From positions 1 to 64,000 of the forward strand of contig NZ_JAERLY010000005.1 of assembly GCF_018256155.1 (NCBI RefSeq): a stretch of 64,000 nucleotides of DNA, written 5' to 3'. The notes beneath the pieces are model-generated. The model was not told the origin of the DNA, did not search any database, and saw only the letters and a list, made by a program, of their open reading frames with translations. Shown in pieces: positions 56,438 to 64,000 of this stretch. The stretch's first letter is position 1; each line of letters starts with the position of its first letter. Both the position numbers and the translations under genes were made by a program. Source of the stretch: Gluconobacter sp. Dm-62 (GTDB lineage: Bacteria; Pseudomonadota; Alphaproteobacteria; Acetobacterales; Acetobacteraceae).

Positions 56438-56620
56438 TCAGTCCCTGATGCCCAGGCATGCCAATATCTCGGCCCGGTAAGCCTCTGGCATCACCTTGGC
56501 GTAGCGCGTAACCGTCGTGATGTTACCCCACCCGCCGTCAGCCTTGAGTCGCATCAGATCCTTGTGCAGGCAATATTGCATGCTTGCCCAAGTGTGACGG
56601 GCATCATGCGGGATGACGTC
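56438..56620 (-). pseudogene. Integrase C-terminal relic
   Basis: Minus-strand frame of about 60 codons reading IPHDARHTWASMQYCLHKD, LMRLKADGGWGNITTVTRYAKVMPE and ending ACLGIRD-stop. It contains the HxxR (HDARHTW), the GGW box and the nucleophile Tyr (RYA) of a tyrosine recombinase, but an in-frame TAG and unrelated sequence lie upstream. It is different from the island integrase at 39982 and is the remains of a second element, probably the prophage whose tail gene follows. Confidence 0.85.
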
Positions 56621-57218
56621 CTAGCGGAATGCTAGCAGCATCGTGGACGCCGTCCGCCTTGTCCGGCGCCGTCCATACACCTGTGTGAATGATGACGTTT
56701 AAGCCTCCCTTTACCAGCTATTGCTGATGCTCAGCGTTCTATACTGAAAGACCCATTACAACACCGTGGGCAGCGCAAGAGCTGTAAACGAAAAACGCAT
56801 TAGTCTGTCTTGGACCGTCATTGCAGCTTGACGCAACACTCTTCTTGGCGCGCGCGGTTTGTTGTCGCTATGGCCATGCTGCTCTTTGGCGTCTTTTCCA
56901 ATTTTGGAGAACTGAAAATAGATTGGATGTTTGTAGTCCAGATGGTCCTGCAGTATCTGCCTCTGCAGTAAGGATGCGATATCGTCTTGATCCCGAATTT
57001 CTTGCTCACGGCCGCCTCTCCGACGCAGTCCAACGGAGGAGTACTAACACCCAAGCGCGCCACGACGTCATAACCCTGAACATCCCAACCAATGCCAGCT
57101 ATGTCGTTGAGGGGGCCAAGTTAGGCTTGGTCTTGGCCTCGCCCCATCCCAAGGCGGCTAAGCAGCTAAAACCTAGCCGACTGGCCGCTCATCGGGCGTT
57201 GGTTCCGTATCGTGATTC
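56621..57218. other. Decayed prophage region
   Basis: Almost 600 bp without a recognisable complete gene, apart from the small frame at 56810-56971. A longer plus-strand frame (56821-57312) runs through both terminator hairpins and lacks family features, so it is not called. Confidence 0.45.
56810..56971 (+). CDS. Possible small membrane protein
   Basis: 53 codons from TTG: a basic start (QHSSWRARF) followed by a single hydrophobic segment (VVAMAMLLFGVFSNFGEL) and a second amphipathic stretch (WMFVVQMVLQYLPLQ). It resembles a small phage or lysis-type membrane peptide, but no ribosome-binding site is clear and no family is recognised. Confidence 0.3.
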   Translation: MDRHCSLTQHSSWRARFVVAMAMLLFGVFSNFGELKIDWMFVVQMVLQYLPLQ

Positions 57219-57254
57219 CCGGTCTGGCAGCAAACATGCTGCCAGACCGGTTTT
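57219..57254 (+). terminator. Strong intrinsic terminator
   Basis: Perfect 14-bp stem CCGGTCTGGCAGCA/TGCTGCCAGACCGG with AACA loop and TTTT tail. Confidence 0.85.
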
Positions 57255-57260
57255 GTCCAT

Positions 57261-57283
57261 GGCGCCCCCTCGGGGCGCCTTTT
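57261..57283 (+). terminator. Second intrinsic terminator
   Basis: GGCGCCCC-CTC-GGGGCGCC followed by TTTTC, 10 bp after the first hairpin. The twin insulates the tail-fibre genes from upstream transcription. Confidence 0.8.
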
Positions 57284-57299
57284 CTTATGGGAGGCCGTT

Positions 57300-57602
57300 G
57301 TGGCTATTCTGAATTCTCTGACGTCTCTACAGACGCTCTTATCCGCCTTGGCGGGTAAGCATGGGAATGATGCCGTCGCACAGGATCTGGCGCTCATAGG
57401 CACGGCCTTATCGGTGCCAGGCCGGACACTGGTTCCGCATATAGCCCCCTACCCGAACCTGGTGGCAATCGAAGCCGGTCTCGTCAAAGCCTTCAACGGC
57501 ATTACCGACATTGTGACCGCCATAGAGAGCAAGCTGATGGCCGAACTCAACATGGACGCTGATCCTTTTTCGACCCAGACGGAGCTTCTCGCCAATGCGT
57601 AA
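57300..57602 (+). CDS. Small phage-associated hypothetical protein
   Basis: 100-residue helical protein starting at GTG with a GGGAGG ribosome-binding site. Sequence LTSLQTLLSALAGKHGNDAVAQDLALIGTAL ... LVAIEAGLVKAFNGITDIVTAIESKL suggests two helical hairpins without membrane segments. It lies between the twin terminators and the tail-fibre gene, so it is probably a structural or accessory protein of the former prophage. No family assigned. Confidence 0.6.
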   Translation: MAILNSLTSLQTLLSALAGKHGNDAVAQDLALIGTALSVPGRTLVPHIAPYPNLVAIEAGLVKAFNGITDIVTAIESKLMAELNMDADPFSTQTELLANA

Positions 57603-57621
57603 CTGCTTCCCTGCTTCTGGC

Positions 57622-57690
57622 ATGGATACCCCGCTGTTCATCTCCATTGCGACTTTTAACACGCTCGTAACCAAAGTGAGGGTAGCATGA
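57622..57690 (+). CDS. Possible 22-residue coupled mini-ORF
   Basis: ATG at 57622 to TGA at 57690, ending in ATGA overlap with the tail-fibre start at 57687 ([19 protein letters not shown]...). The overlap suggests translational coupling, but the product is tiny and may be only a leader. Confidence 0.25.
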   Translation: MDTPLFISIATFNTLVTKVRVA

Positions 57691-58937
57691 CGACGGTTCA
57701 CAATCTGACCCCCTCCCCGCTGCGAACAATCGTTCTGCAGGGAAGCAATGGGACAGTCTCTCAGGTCATCTTCGCCCCAAAATCTTCTGCTGACTGTCTG
57801 GACTATACACTGGACTTCTCCGCACTTCTGGTCGGCACAGACGATACTCTGGCCGCGATCAAGTCGGCAACAGTCATCACGGGCCCGGGTGGAGACTATG
57901 CCCTTGCGATCATGTGGAGTGCCGTAGCAGGCACACAGCTGGTCATGTTTCTCGCCAGCGGTCAGCCGGATACGACCCAGAAAGTCCTTTTGGAAGTCAT
58001 AACTGCACAGGGTCGTGTCTACTCCGTGATGACTGCCCTTCAGGTCACGAACCTGACAGCCGCGACCGCCCCGCCATCGGACTTTCCAGCTGATACGCTG
58101 ACAAACGGTAAAGTCATGATCGCTGGCACTGCGGTGCTGCCGGCTGGCTACTCGGATAACGGGCAAGTGGTCATGGCGACAGAGGATGAGGCCCCAGTCG
58201 GCACGCCGGCGTTCGAGAGTGTCGCAGCGGAATCCTACTCCGGCGACGGATCAGGCCTGAATGTCACGTCCTCTGATAAGACCCAGACACTGGCGGAGTG
58301 GATGTCGAGCTCGGGCACAGCAGGGCCAGAAGGTCCCACTGGTCCCGTTGGCCCTGCCGGTCCTTTAGGTCCGCAAGGAGAACCCGGTCCGGCAGGAAAA
58401 GATGGTGCTACCGGACCTCAGGGGCCAGCCGGAGAAACAGGCGCGAAAGGTGACACTGGCACGACGGGAGCAACTGGCCCGCAAGGGTTACCGGGAGATA
58501 CTGGCCCAGTGGGGCCTGCAGGGCCAGCTGGCTCAGACGCTGACGTGACGGCTGACAGCATTAAGGCCGCGCTCGATTTCACGCCTGCAGATGCCGCTGA
58601 CACTCTTTCGCTCGCGAACGGCGGTATTGTTAAAGGCGGCGTAACACTGCAAGGCGGTGGGGCAACCATTACCTTCAAAGATGACGTTGGAAGTTATGTC
58701 TTCGGGCAGTGGTCCTACAACAAACTGACATTCATGGGCGGATCAAACGCGTGCTTCGTCTGGCCTGGCGCTATAGGGACGGCTTCCTACGCGTTTGCAG
58801 ACCTACCTTCCCCGGATGTGAGGGTCATGGCTTTTGTGACAGACAAATCCATCAACGGCGGCGCGCAAGGCGTCATGGCCGTGTGGAACCCGGACACAAA
58901 AGTCTGGACCGGAATGGGTGGGGAGACGCTGACATAA
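57687..58937 (+). CDS. Collagen-like phage tail-fibre protein
   Basis: 416 residues. The N-terminal 120 residues ([45 protein letters not shown] ... [14 protein letters not shown]) form a beta-rich fibre/tail adaptor domain; 210-284 is an unbroken run of 25 Gly-X-Y triplets, which should fold as a collagen-like trimeric rod; the rest is a C-terminal trimerising/receptor-binding part with [14 protein letters not shown] and a final [16 protein letters not shown] motif common in phage tail proteins. Isolated relic of a tail module, with no other structural genes beside it. It may still be expressed because promoter-side terminators and a ribosome-binding site are intact. Confidence 0.8.
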   Translation: MTTVHNLTPSPLRTIVLQGSNGTVSQVIFAPKSSADCLDYTLDFSALLVGTDDTLAAIKSATVITGPGGDYALAIMWSAVAGTQLVMFLASGQPDTTQKVLLEVITAQGRVYSVMTALQVTNLTAATAPPSDFPADTLTNGKVMIAGTAVLPAGYSDNGQVVMATEDEAPVGTPAFESVAAESYSGDGSGLNVTSSDKTQTLAEWMSSSGTAGPEGPTGPVGPAGPLGPQGEPGPAGKDGATGPQGPAGETGAKGDTGTTGATGPQGLPGDTGPVGPAGPAGSDADVTADSIKAALDFTPADAADTLSLANGGIVKGGVTLQGGGATITFKDDVGSYVFGQWSYNKLTFMGGSNACFVWPGAIGTASYAFADLPSPDVRVMAFVTDKSINGGAQGVMAVWNPDTKVWTGMGGETLT

Positions 58938-59224
58938 GGGCGCTGGCATTCTGCGGGCTTCTTGCCCTCTGGTCGGATTGGCCGCAGCTGTTACGATCTG
59001 TCAGGCCCTTGCCAGTTTTCGGAATATTGACAGATATCAGCCGAAGGATGGACCGGATGCCAGAGCCCGGACAGTAGTTTAGTCATGCCAAGGCGCCATA
59101 TAGGAAAAATGATACTGTCAGGCAGAATCTGGATCGGCATCCGGAGCCATTGATCTCAAACATCCGAGGTGGACCCGTCCGTTCGGACAGTTTTGTGGGC
59201 TTGATAAGCTATACCCGGTTGTCG

Positions 59225-60103
59225 TTATGCCGCCATTCTGACGGCGCTGCTGTTGGCCATCTGGTCCGGGGTTAACCCCGGACCAGATGGCGTCGGCACG
59301 TCATGATACGCCTCATCGGGCGTGCGTCCAGCCAGTGCCGAGTGCGGATGCTGCTCGTTATAATGGGCGATCCATCCGGCAAGCCCGGCCCGTAGCTCCG
59401 ATCCGGTCTCGAATGCGTGCAGATAGACACATTCGTATTTCAACGACCGCCACAGACGTTCGATGAACACGTTGTCCAGCCAACGACCGCGCCCATCCAT
59501 GCTGATGCGAACCTGGCGTCGCTCCAGGACCTCGGTGAACCGGGGCGTCGTGAATTGTGAACCCTGGTCCGTGTTGAAAATCTCCGGGGTGCCGTAGCGC
59601 ACCAGCGCATCCCGGAGTGCCTCGACGCAGAATTCCGCATCCATCGTGTTCGACAGACGCCAGGACAGCACCTTGCGCGTGTGCCAATCCATGACCGCCA
59701 CCAGATAGAGAAAGCCCTTCCGCATCGGGATATAAGTGATGTCGGAACACCATACCTGGTTGGGCCGGTCGATGACCGGATTCCGTAGCAGATACGGATA
59801 TTTCCGATGCTCCGGATGGGGCACGGTCGTGCGCGGCTTCTGATAGATCGCCCGCAAGCCCATTCGCGCCATGAGCCGGCGAGCCCGCTTGCGGCCGACA
59901 TCGTGGCCGAGACGACGAAGATGCCGGGTCATCTGGCGGGATCCGTAATACGGTGTCTCCAGGAACTGCGCGTCGATCAGCCGCATCAGTTCGAGATTCA
60001 CCTCGCTCTCTGGCACAGGCCGGTAGTAGACGCCCGATCGGTTGAGTTGCAGCAACGTGCATTGCCGCACGACCGAAAGCCGAGGCCGTTTCAGGTCGAT
60101 CAT
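59225..60103 (-). CDS. IS3-family transposase OrfB
   Basis: 292-residue DDE transposase (rve core). HTH_21-like start (YGSRQMTRHLRRLGHDVGRKRARRLMARMGLRAIY), then D in VWCSDITYIPMRKG, D in NTDQGSQFT and E in FIERLWRSLKYECVY, with the IS3-type C-terminus YNEQHPHSALAGRTPDEAY. Catalytic residues intact. In this family OrfA and OrfB are joined by frameshifting; here the OrfB ATG overlaps the OrfA stop (ATGA). Confidence 0.93.
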   Translation of the reverse strand: MIDLKRPRLSVVRQCTLLQLNRSGVYYRPVPESEVNLELMRLIDAQFLETPYYGSRQMTRHLRRLGHDVGRKRARRLMARMGLRAIYQKPRTTVPHPEHRKYPYLLRNPVIDRPNQVWCSDITYIPMRKGFLYLVAVMDWHTRKVLSWRLSNTMDAEFCVEALRDALVRYGTPEIFNTDQGSQFTTPRFTEVLERRQVRISMDGRGRWLDNVFIERLWRSLKYECVYLHAFETGSELRAGLAGWIAHYNEQHPHSALAGRTPDEAYHDVPTPSGPGLTPDQMANSSAVRMAA

Positions 60104-60413
60104 TTGCCGCCTCTGATCACGCCCAACCGAACAGAGGCATCGCGCAAAAAATCACGTTCCACCGGTAATTGGCCGATCTTCGCATGCAGCTTCTCCACGT
60201 CGGCCGGGCTGGCTGTCGCTTCCGGTGCTGCCTTGCCAGAAAAGAGGCTCGCCATGCCCTCGATCGCCTGGCGCTTCCATTGGGCGATCATCGTCTGATG
60301 CACGCCGTGCTTCGACGCCAGTTCCGCCAGCGTCTGCTCACCCCGGATCGCCTCTAGCGCGACCCGCGGACTTGAACTCACCCGAATACCGTTTCCGCGT
60401 AACCTTGCCCATA
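60100..60413 (-). pseudogene. IS3-family OrfA with N-terminal frameshift
   Basis: The HTH/leucine-zipper part is complete (VALEAIRGEQTLAELASKHGVHQTMIAQWKRQAIEGMASLFSGK ... VEKLHAKIGQLPVERDFL). The expected start MGKVTRKRYSGEFKS is present from about 60413, but one extra base near 60370 (a G in TCCGCGGG) shifts it out of frame. The downstream frame can start only at GTG about 60381 (93 residues), which lacks the first 14 residues. Transposition should be impaired. Confidence 0.7.
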
Positions 60414-60478
60414 AACCCGCCCTGTCTCAGGTCGGATTATAGCTTATCGCCCTGTCCGAAAAACGGGGACCACCTCAG

Positions 60479-60952
60479 GTTGCATGACCTCATTTCCAGC
60501 CAAGGCGGGCGCGGGCATCTTCATGGTGTCGCTTTATCTTCAATTATTCTGAGGACGCATACGACCCGTTTTCCCCTGACCTGCGTCAGACAACCGCTGA
60601 CTTTTCGCATTTTCAATTTTCAGGAGCAGCCTGAACCCAACACGCGCCCGCTTCGGTTAGGTCTGCTTCAACGCGATGTCCACGGCGGAAGAAACCTACC
60701 CAGAGGACGAATACGATATTGGTGTGGCTTTGCTCGCTGCAATGGTGGATCAGGCTGCCGCCTGTCAGCGTTCTCCACAAGACCGGTGTCATGCAGTTTG
60801 GGATCAGGGCTTACTGAAGGGAGAGCTGGCTTCGTGGTGCACTTGTCAATTGGAATGGACATGATTTGCCCTCCTGCAAAATGATTCAAGCACCACGCGA
60901 ACCAGAGGTTCATCTGAGACAAAAAGAAACCCGGCTCTCCTCGGGTTGCTTG
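60479..60952. other. Region without a supported gene
   Basis: 474 bp right of the IS. A short open frame at 60676-60864 (MSTAEETYPEDEYDIGVALLAAMVDQ...) has no ribosome-binding site or family features. The right part carries the terminator of the proline-rich gene. Probably further phage debris. Confidence 0.4.
60921..60946 (-). terminator. Intrinsic terminator of the proline-rich gene
   Basis: Minus-strand AACCCG ... CGGGTT hairpin followed by TTCTTTTT, seven bases after the mini-protein stop codon. Confidence 0.75.
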
Positions 60953-61096
60953 TTAGTTCACCAGATTGGGTGGCTCCTGCATTGGCGGGGGATCCTCACC
61001 CGGAGGTGGATACGGGTTGGGCTTGGGCGGGGCTGGCGGCATTGGTGGCCGAGGGTTGGGCAATTCACTGACGCGCTGAGGATAGGACATCATCAT
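60953..61096 (-). CDS. Proline-rich mini-protein
   Basis: 47 codons from the first of three consecutive ATGs (61096) to TAA, with GGAG in front. After MMMSYPQRVSELPN it is dominated by proline (PRPPMPPAPPKPNPYPPPGEDPPPMQEPPN), about 45 percent in the second half, implying an extended polyproline-II chain. A strong terminator follows directly, so it is probably a real single-gene unit. Function unknown; it may belong to the phage remnant. Confidence 0.55.
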   Translation of the reverse strand: MMMSYPQRVSELPNPRPPMPPAPPKPNPYPPPGEDPPPMQEPPNLVN

Positions 61097-61344
61097 CTCC
61101 AGTTCAGGTGTGACAGTGCTTGAAAGCTGGTGCGAGACGCGAGTTCACTCGCCACCGAAATAAAGCTGGTCAGACCGGGCTATTTTCCGGCGTCAGGCCA
61201 TATCTTAAGTCCATACCTCGACATGGCTGACGATCAAATGCTGAGAGAACAATTATTTACTGTAGTCAAAATATATCTCGGCACAAACCTGACCTAATCA
61301 AGTAGGGTTCTAATTTTTCCGTGTTCCAATAGTGAAAATCACTC
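61097..61344. other. Intergenic gap
   Basis: 248 bp between the mini-protein and the gluconate permease gene stop, holding the mini-protein promoter. No repeat or RNA gene seen. Confidence 0.4.
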
Positions 61345-62688
61345 TCAATGAACGAATATTGACGCTATCATACACAAAACCAACCCACAGACCGCAATCA
61401 ATGTCTCAAGAACAGACCATGTTTTCAGTGTCTGAGGGACTGTAAGCCCCAGATATTCCTTCAGCTGCCAGAAGCCGGCATCGTTCATCGGACCAAAAGC
61501 AACCGAACCCGCGCCAGTTACCAGAACCATGAGTTCAGGTGAGACCCCGGTGGAGCGGGCAAGGATCGGCGCTACAATACCGGAGGCCGTTGCCATCGCA
61601 ACAGTGGAAGACCCACACGCAACACGGACAATAGCTGCAAGCATCCAGGCCAGAACAAGCAACGGCATATGGGCGCCAAGAGCGGCATCCGTAATGGAAC
61701 GCGATACACCGCTATCAACCAGAACACGCCCAAAACCACCGCCCGCTCCAACGAGAAGCATGATCAGTGCGGTAGGTCCAAGACATTCATTCGTAAATCG
61801 CAGAATTGTCTCGCGCGAAAAGCCTCGTGCCTGTCCAAGTACATAAAATGACAACAACGTAGCTAATAGAAGCGCAATGTCAGTATTCCCGACAAAGCGC
61901 AATACAGTGTTCAATGTCGTGTGCGGAGCAGCAATATGATCCGCTGTAGATCCAACAAGCATCAGAATAACTGGCGACAGGATTGTGAAAACCGTAACAC
62001 CAAAGTTCGGAAGATTGGTGGGAGGCTCACTATTTACAAACTGCTTTGCCAGTGGATTGACCCCGACTGGTATTACGCGCGCTGAAGCAAAACGACCGAA
62101 CAAGGGGCCCGCTATGACTGCGATCGGGGTTCCGATCAGAACACCGAGGAGAATAGTGCGCCCAATATCAGCATGATAGGCGCTCAGTGCCAGGAGTGCG
62201 GCTGGATGGGGCGGAATCAGGGCATGCGTGATGGACAGCGCCGCACCCATGGGGAGAGCGACACGCAGCAAAGGCGTATCGGTACGATCTGCCAAAACAA
62301 AGGCTAGCGGAATTAGAAGAACAAACCCAACTTCGAAAAATACCGGCAGACCGACCAGAAGCCCGATCAGCATCATCGCCCAATCTACATGTCGGCGACC
62401 CGAAATCGACGATATGGTCAGGACAATACGATCAGCTCCGCCAGACTCAGCCAGCATTTTTCCGAGCATGGTCCCAAGTGCAATAACAGTTCCGACATGC
62501 CCCAGAACATGGCCCGCCCCGGCTTCGAAAGATCCTACGACCTTGTCCGCGGGCATTCCGGCAATCAATGCCAATAGAATTGAGACGGAAAAAAGCACAA
62601 TAAATGGATTAATTCGAAGACGGGCAATGAGGATCACGACGGATGCAATAGCAGCGGTCGCAAGCGAGATGGCGAAGATTGAGCTCAT
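61345..62688 (-). CDS. gntP: Gluconate:H+ symporter (GntP family)
   Basis: 447-residue inner-membrane permease with about 12-14 hydrophobic segments. ARLRINPFIVLFSVSILLALIAGMP, GHVLGHVGTVIALGTMLGKMLAESGGADRIV, FEVGFVLLIPLAF, THALIPPHPAAL and ACGSSTVAMATASGIVAPIL are GntP-family signatures. Start chosen at MSSIFAISLA. It lies 132 bp downstream of the gluconate 5-dehydrogenase gene on the same strand; uptake of gluconate and its cytoplasmic oxidation form one pathway. Confidence 0.92.
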   Translation of the reverse strand: MSSIFAISLATAAIASVVILIARLRINPFIVLFSVSILLALIAGMPADKVVGSFEAGAGHVLGHVGTVIALGTMLGKMLAESGGADRIVLTISSISGRRHVDWAMMLIGLLVGLPVFFEVGFVLLIPLAFVLADRTDTPLLRVALPMGAALSITHALIPPHPAALLALSAYHADIGRTILLGVLIGTPIAVIAGPLFGRFASARVIPVGVNPLAKQFVNSEPPTNLPNFGVTVFTILSPVILMLVGSTADHIAAPHTTLNTVLRFVGNTDIALLLATLLSFYVLGQARGFSRETILRFTNECLGPTALIMLLVGAGGGFGRVLVDSGVSRSITDAALGAHMPLLVLAWMLAAIVRVACGSSTVAMATASGIVAPILARSTGVSPELMVLVTGAGSVAFGPMNDAGFWQLKEYLGLTVPQTLKTWSVLETLIAVCGLVLCMIASIFVH

Positions 62689-62820
62689 CCGGTGATAACT
62701 TCCTTCTGGTGTCCCCGACCAGAACGCCGTTCGTGTCGAAAACCGTCCTATCACAAACCTGACAGACAACGCCCCGTACCACGCTTTACAGACATTGAAA
62801 CGGGGATCTTATTCAAAATA

Positions 62821-63591
62821 CTAAAGTGATACGGTAATTCCGCCATCAACAGTCAGCATCTGACCATTTACAAAGCTTGAGGCCGACGAAGACAGAAACA
62901 CGGCCGCGCCGACAAGCTCCTCCACCTGTCCCCAGCGCCCGGCGGGGGTGCGTTTGCAAAGCCATTCCGTAAATGCCTCATCAGAAACAAGCTTCTGGTT
63001 CATCTCCGTTGCAAAATATCCCGGCGCCAGTCCATTAATCTGAAGACCATACCGAGCCCAGTCTGTCGCCATGCCTTTTGTAAGATTTTTAACCGCGCCC
63101 TTGGTGGCCGTGTAGGGTGCGATACCCGGCCGGGCGAGGTCACTCTGCACAGAACAGATATTGACGATCTTGCCACGCCCCCGTGGGATCATGTGCCGCG
63201 CAACAGCTTGTCCCACGAAAAAAACAGCATTGAGATTAGTCGAAATCAGGTCATCCCAGTCTTTTCGCGTAAACTCTTCCAACGGTGCGCGTCGTTGTAT
63301 CCCGGCGTTGTTGATGAGAATGTCGATCGGCCCCCGATCGCGTTCGATCGCAGCAACACCGTCAATCACCGCATCCTGATCCGTCACGTCGAAAACAGCT
63401 GTACTGGCTTTAAAGCCCGCTGAATTGAAGTCCCTTTGAACCGCGTCCAGACTTTCTGCATGCCGACCATTCAGGACGATTTCCGCGCCGTAGAGCGCCA
63501 GCCCTTTTGCCAGAGTCAGACCGATTCCGCGCGATGCTCCTGTCACAAGTGCGCGCGTACCGGAAAGTGAAAAAAGATCGGGATGGGGCAT
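62821..63591 (-). CDS. gno: Gluconate 5-dehydrogenase
   Basis: 256-residue SDR enzyme that interconverts gluconate and 5-ketogluconate with NADP(H). It has the cofactor motif TGASRGIG (about 17-24), NNAG (about 93-96), catalytic Ser in CSVQS, Tyr-X3-Lys in YTATK, and the Gno-like stretch INGLAPGYFATEMNQKL. Length and sequence are very close to the G. oxydans enzyme as I recall it. Start at MPHPDLF; a longer frame upstream is rejected. It is paired with gntP. Confidence 0.92.
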   Translation of the reverse strand: MPHPDLFSLSGTRALVTGASRGIGLTLAKGLALYGAEIVLNGRHAESLDAVQRDFNSAGFKASTAVFDVTDQDAVIDGVAAIERDRGPIDILINNAGIQRRAPLEEFTRKDWDDLISTNLNAVFFVGQAVARHMIPRGRGKIVNICSVQSDLARPGIAPYTATKGAVKNLTKGMATDWARYGLQINGLAPGYFATEMNQKLVSDEAFTEWLCKRTPAGRWGQVEELVGAAVFLSSSASSFVNGQMLTVDGGITVSL

Positions 63592-63875
63592 ATTGATAAC
63601 CTCGAAAATCACTATTTCCCTGTTCCTAGCAGTCCGAACCGCTCAGGGAACAACAACTCCACGTGCCTGCAACGCAGCTCGTCACGCAGGTACCAAACTT
63701 TTGTAAGAAAAATATCTCACATGCATATGGACACCTTAATTGTTATATGTAACACGTTAAATGATAGTTCATGCCGGTGATATGTGATATTTAATCACGA
63801 TCAGGTGTCGTACGGAACTTCAGGTCTGCATGATCTGTCATGCAGACGCTGCTTCTCTGATCTGGGTGTGAATGT

Positions 63876-64000
63876 ATGGATCTGGTTCTTGGAATTGACG
63901 TCGGCACAGGCAGCGCGCGCGCAGGTCTCTTCACCCTTGACGGGCAGAAGAAGGCAGCTTTTGTCCAGAAAATCCAGACATGGACACCTCGGGCTGAATA
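63876..64000 (+). CDS. FGGY-family carbohydrate kinase (partial, cut by window end)
   Basis: The first 41 codons read MDLVLGIDVGTGSARAGLFTLDGQKKAAFVQKIQTW, the phosphate-1 motif of FGGY sugar kinases of the ribulokinase/xylulokinase group. The rest lies beyond the window. Divergent from gno across about 280 bp. In acetic acid bacteria such kinases feed pentuloses or pentitols into the pentose phosphate pathway; the substrate is not decided. Confidence 0.8.
   Translation, partial: MDLVLGIDVGTGSARAGLFTLDGQKKAAFVQKIQTWTPRAE

Larger units (their letters stand above)
59166..60478 (-). mobile_element. IS3-family insertion sequence
   Basis: About 1.3 kb. Imperfect terminal inverted repeats share GAGGTGG-CCC, TTCGGACAG and GATAAGCTATA on both ends (59166 side and 60478 side). 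Contains orfA and orfB in the usual overlapping order. No convincing target-site duplication could be seen. It interrupts the phage remnant zone. Confidence 0.85.

Noticed and set aside
56336-56635. 99-codon plus-strand open frame
   Set aside because: It is the complement of the integrase relic, whose minus-strand translation shows clear catalytic motifs.
56821-57312. 163-codon plus-strand frame in phage region
   Set aside because: It passes through two perfect terminator hairpins and shows no domain, so its second half cannot be a normal gene.
58938-59090. Overlapping frames after the tail-fibre gene resembling a spanin pair
   Set aside because: Two hydrophobic-looking frames overlap, but neither has a start with a ribosome-binding site or a lipobox.
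60676-60864. 62-codon frame starting MSTAEETYPEDEY
   Set aside because: Acidic start looks protein-like, but there is no ribosome-binding site and no recognisable continuation; kept only as a note in the gap entry.

Overview
The window reads as the chromosome of an acetic acid bacterium (Acetobacteraceae), most likely Gluconobacter. The grounds are two periplasmic membrane-bound dehydrogenase complexes (a gluconate 2-dehydrogenase-type trio and an FAD sorbitol dehydrogenase-type trio), an OprB-type sugar porin, a gluconate permease next to a gluconate 5-dehydrogenase that closely resembles the Gluconobacter Gno enzyme, and the general protein style. No search could be run, so the genus is an inference.

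Layout. (1) 1-14.2 kb, oxidative sugar metabolism: a Tat-exported aldo/keto reductase, a three-subunit flavoprotein/triheme cytochrome dehydrogenase (minus strand), a LacI regulator, an OprB porin, a GlcG/DUF336 protein, the SldS-L-C type dehydrogenase and a beta-propeller protein. Three copies of a TAGANCGATCTA palindrome surround oprB and the start of the sld operon and are the best operator candidates for the LacI protein. (2) 14.4-20.7 kb, thiamine operon thiC-O-S-G-E-F-D with tightly overlapping genes under a TPP riboswitch; ThiF carries a rhodanese-like tail. (3) 20.8-24.8 kb, a MocR/GntR regulator divergent from urcA-like and phzF-like genes. (4) 24.4-29.2 kb, an iron-uptake operon (TonB receptor, MFS carrier, cupin) with a Fur-like box and a divergent PchR-like AraC regulator. 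(5) 29.2-36.1 kb, a tannase-family esterase, a frame-broken DUF3500 gene coupled to an EF-hand protein, a second siderophore receptor and an AraC regulator. (6) 36.4-39.8 kb, small membrane proteins, a DUF2945 protein, LtrA and an N-formylglutamate amidohydrolase.

(7) 39.86-56.27 kb is a genomic island of about 16.4 kb inserted at tRNA-Val(GAC) and bounded by a 56-bp direct repeat. It carries a tyrosine integrase and an excisionase-like gene, a HEPN-like protein, an orphan VirB5-like pair, a field of short CGTTCG repeats, what looks like the 5' part of a group II intron, two serine recombinases, a PaeR7I-type (predicted CTCGAG) restriction-modification pair followed by a PHP/SMC-like ATPase and a CoiA-like protein, a decayed Doc toxin/AbrB antitoxin pair and a Rep-like winged-helix protein. 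(8) 56.3-61.1 kb is a decayed prophage zone: an integrase C-terminal relic, twin terminators, a collagen-like tail-fibre gene, an IS3-family insertion with a frameshifted orfA and a proline-rich mini-protein. (9) 61.3-64 kb returns to core metabolism: gluconate permease, gluconate 5-dehydrogenase and the start of an FGGY sugar kinase.

The most system-like find is the four-gene run 48.6-54.6 kb: methylase, endonuclease, a large PHP/coiled-coil ATPase and a CoiA-like nuclease candidate, delivered with a resolvase. The LacI operator set linking porin and dehydrogenase is the clearest new regulatory prediction.
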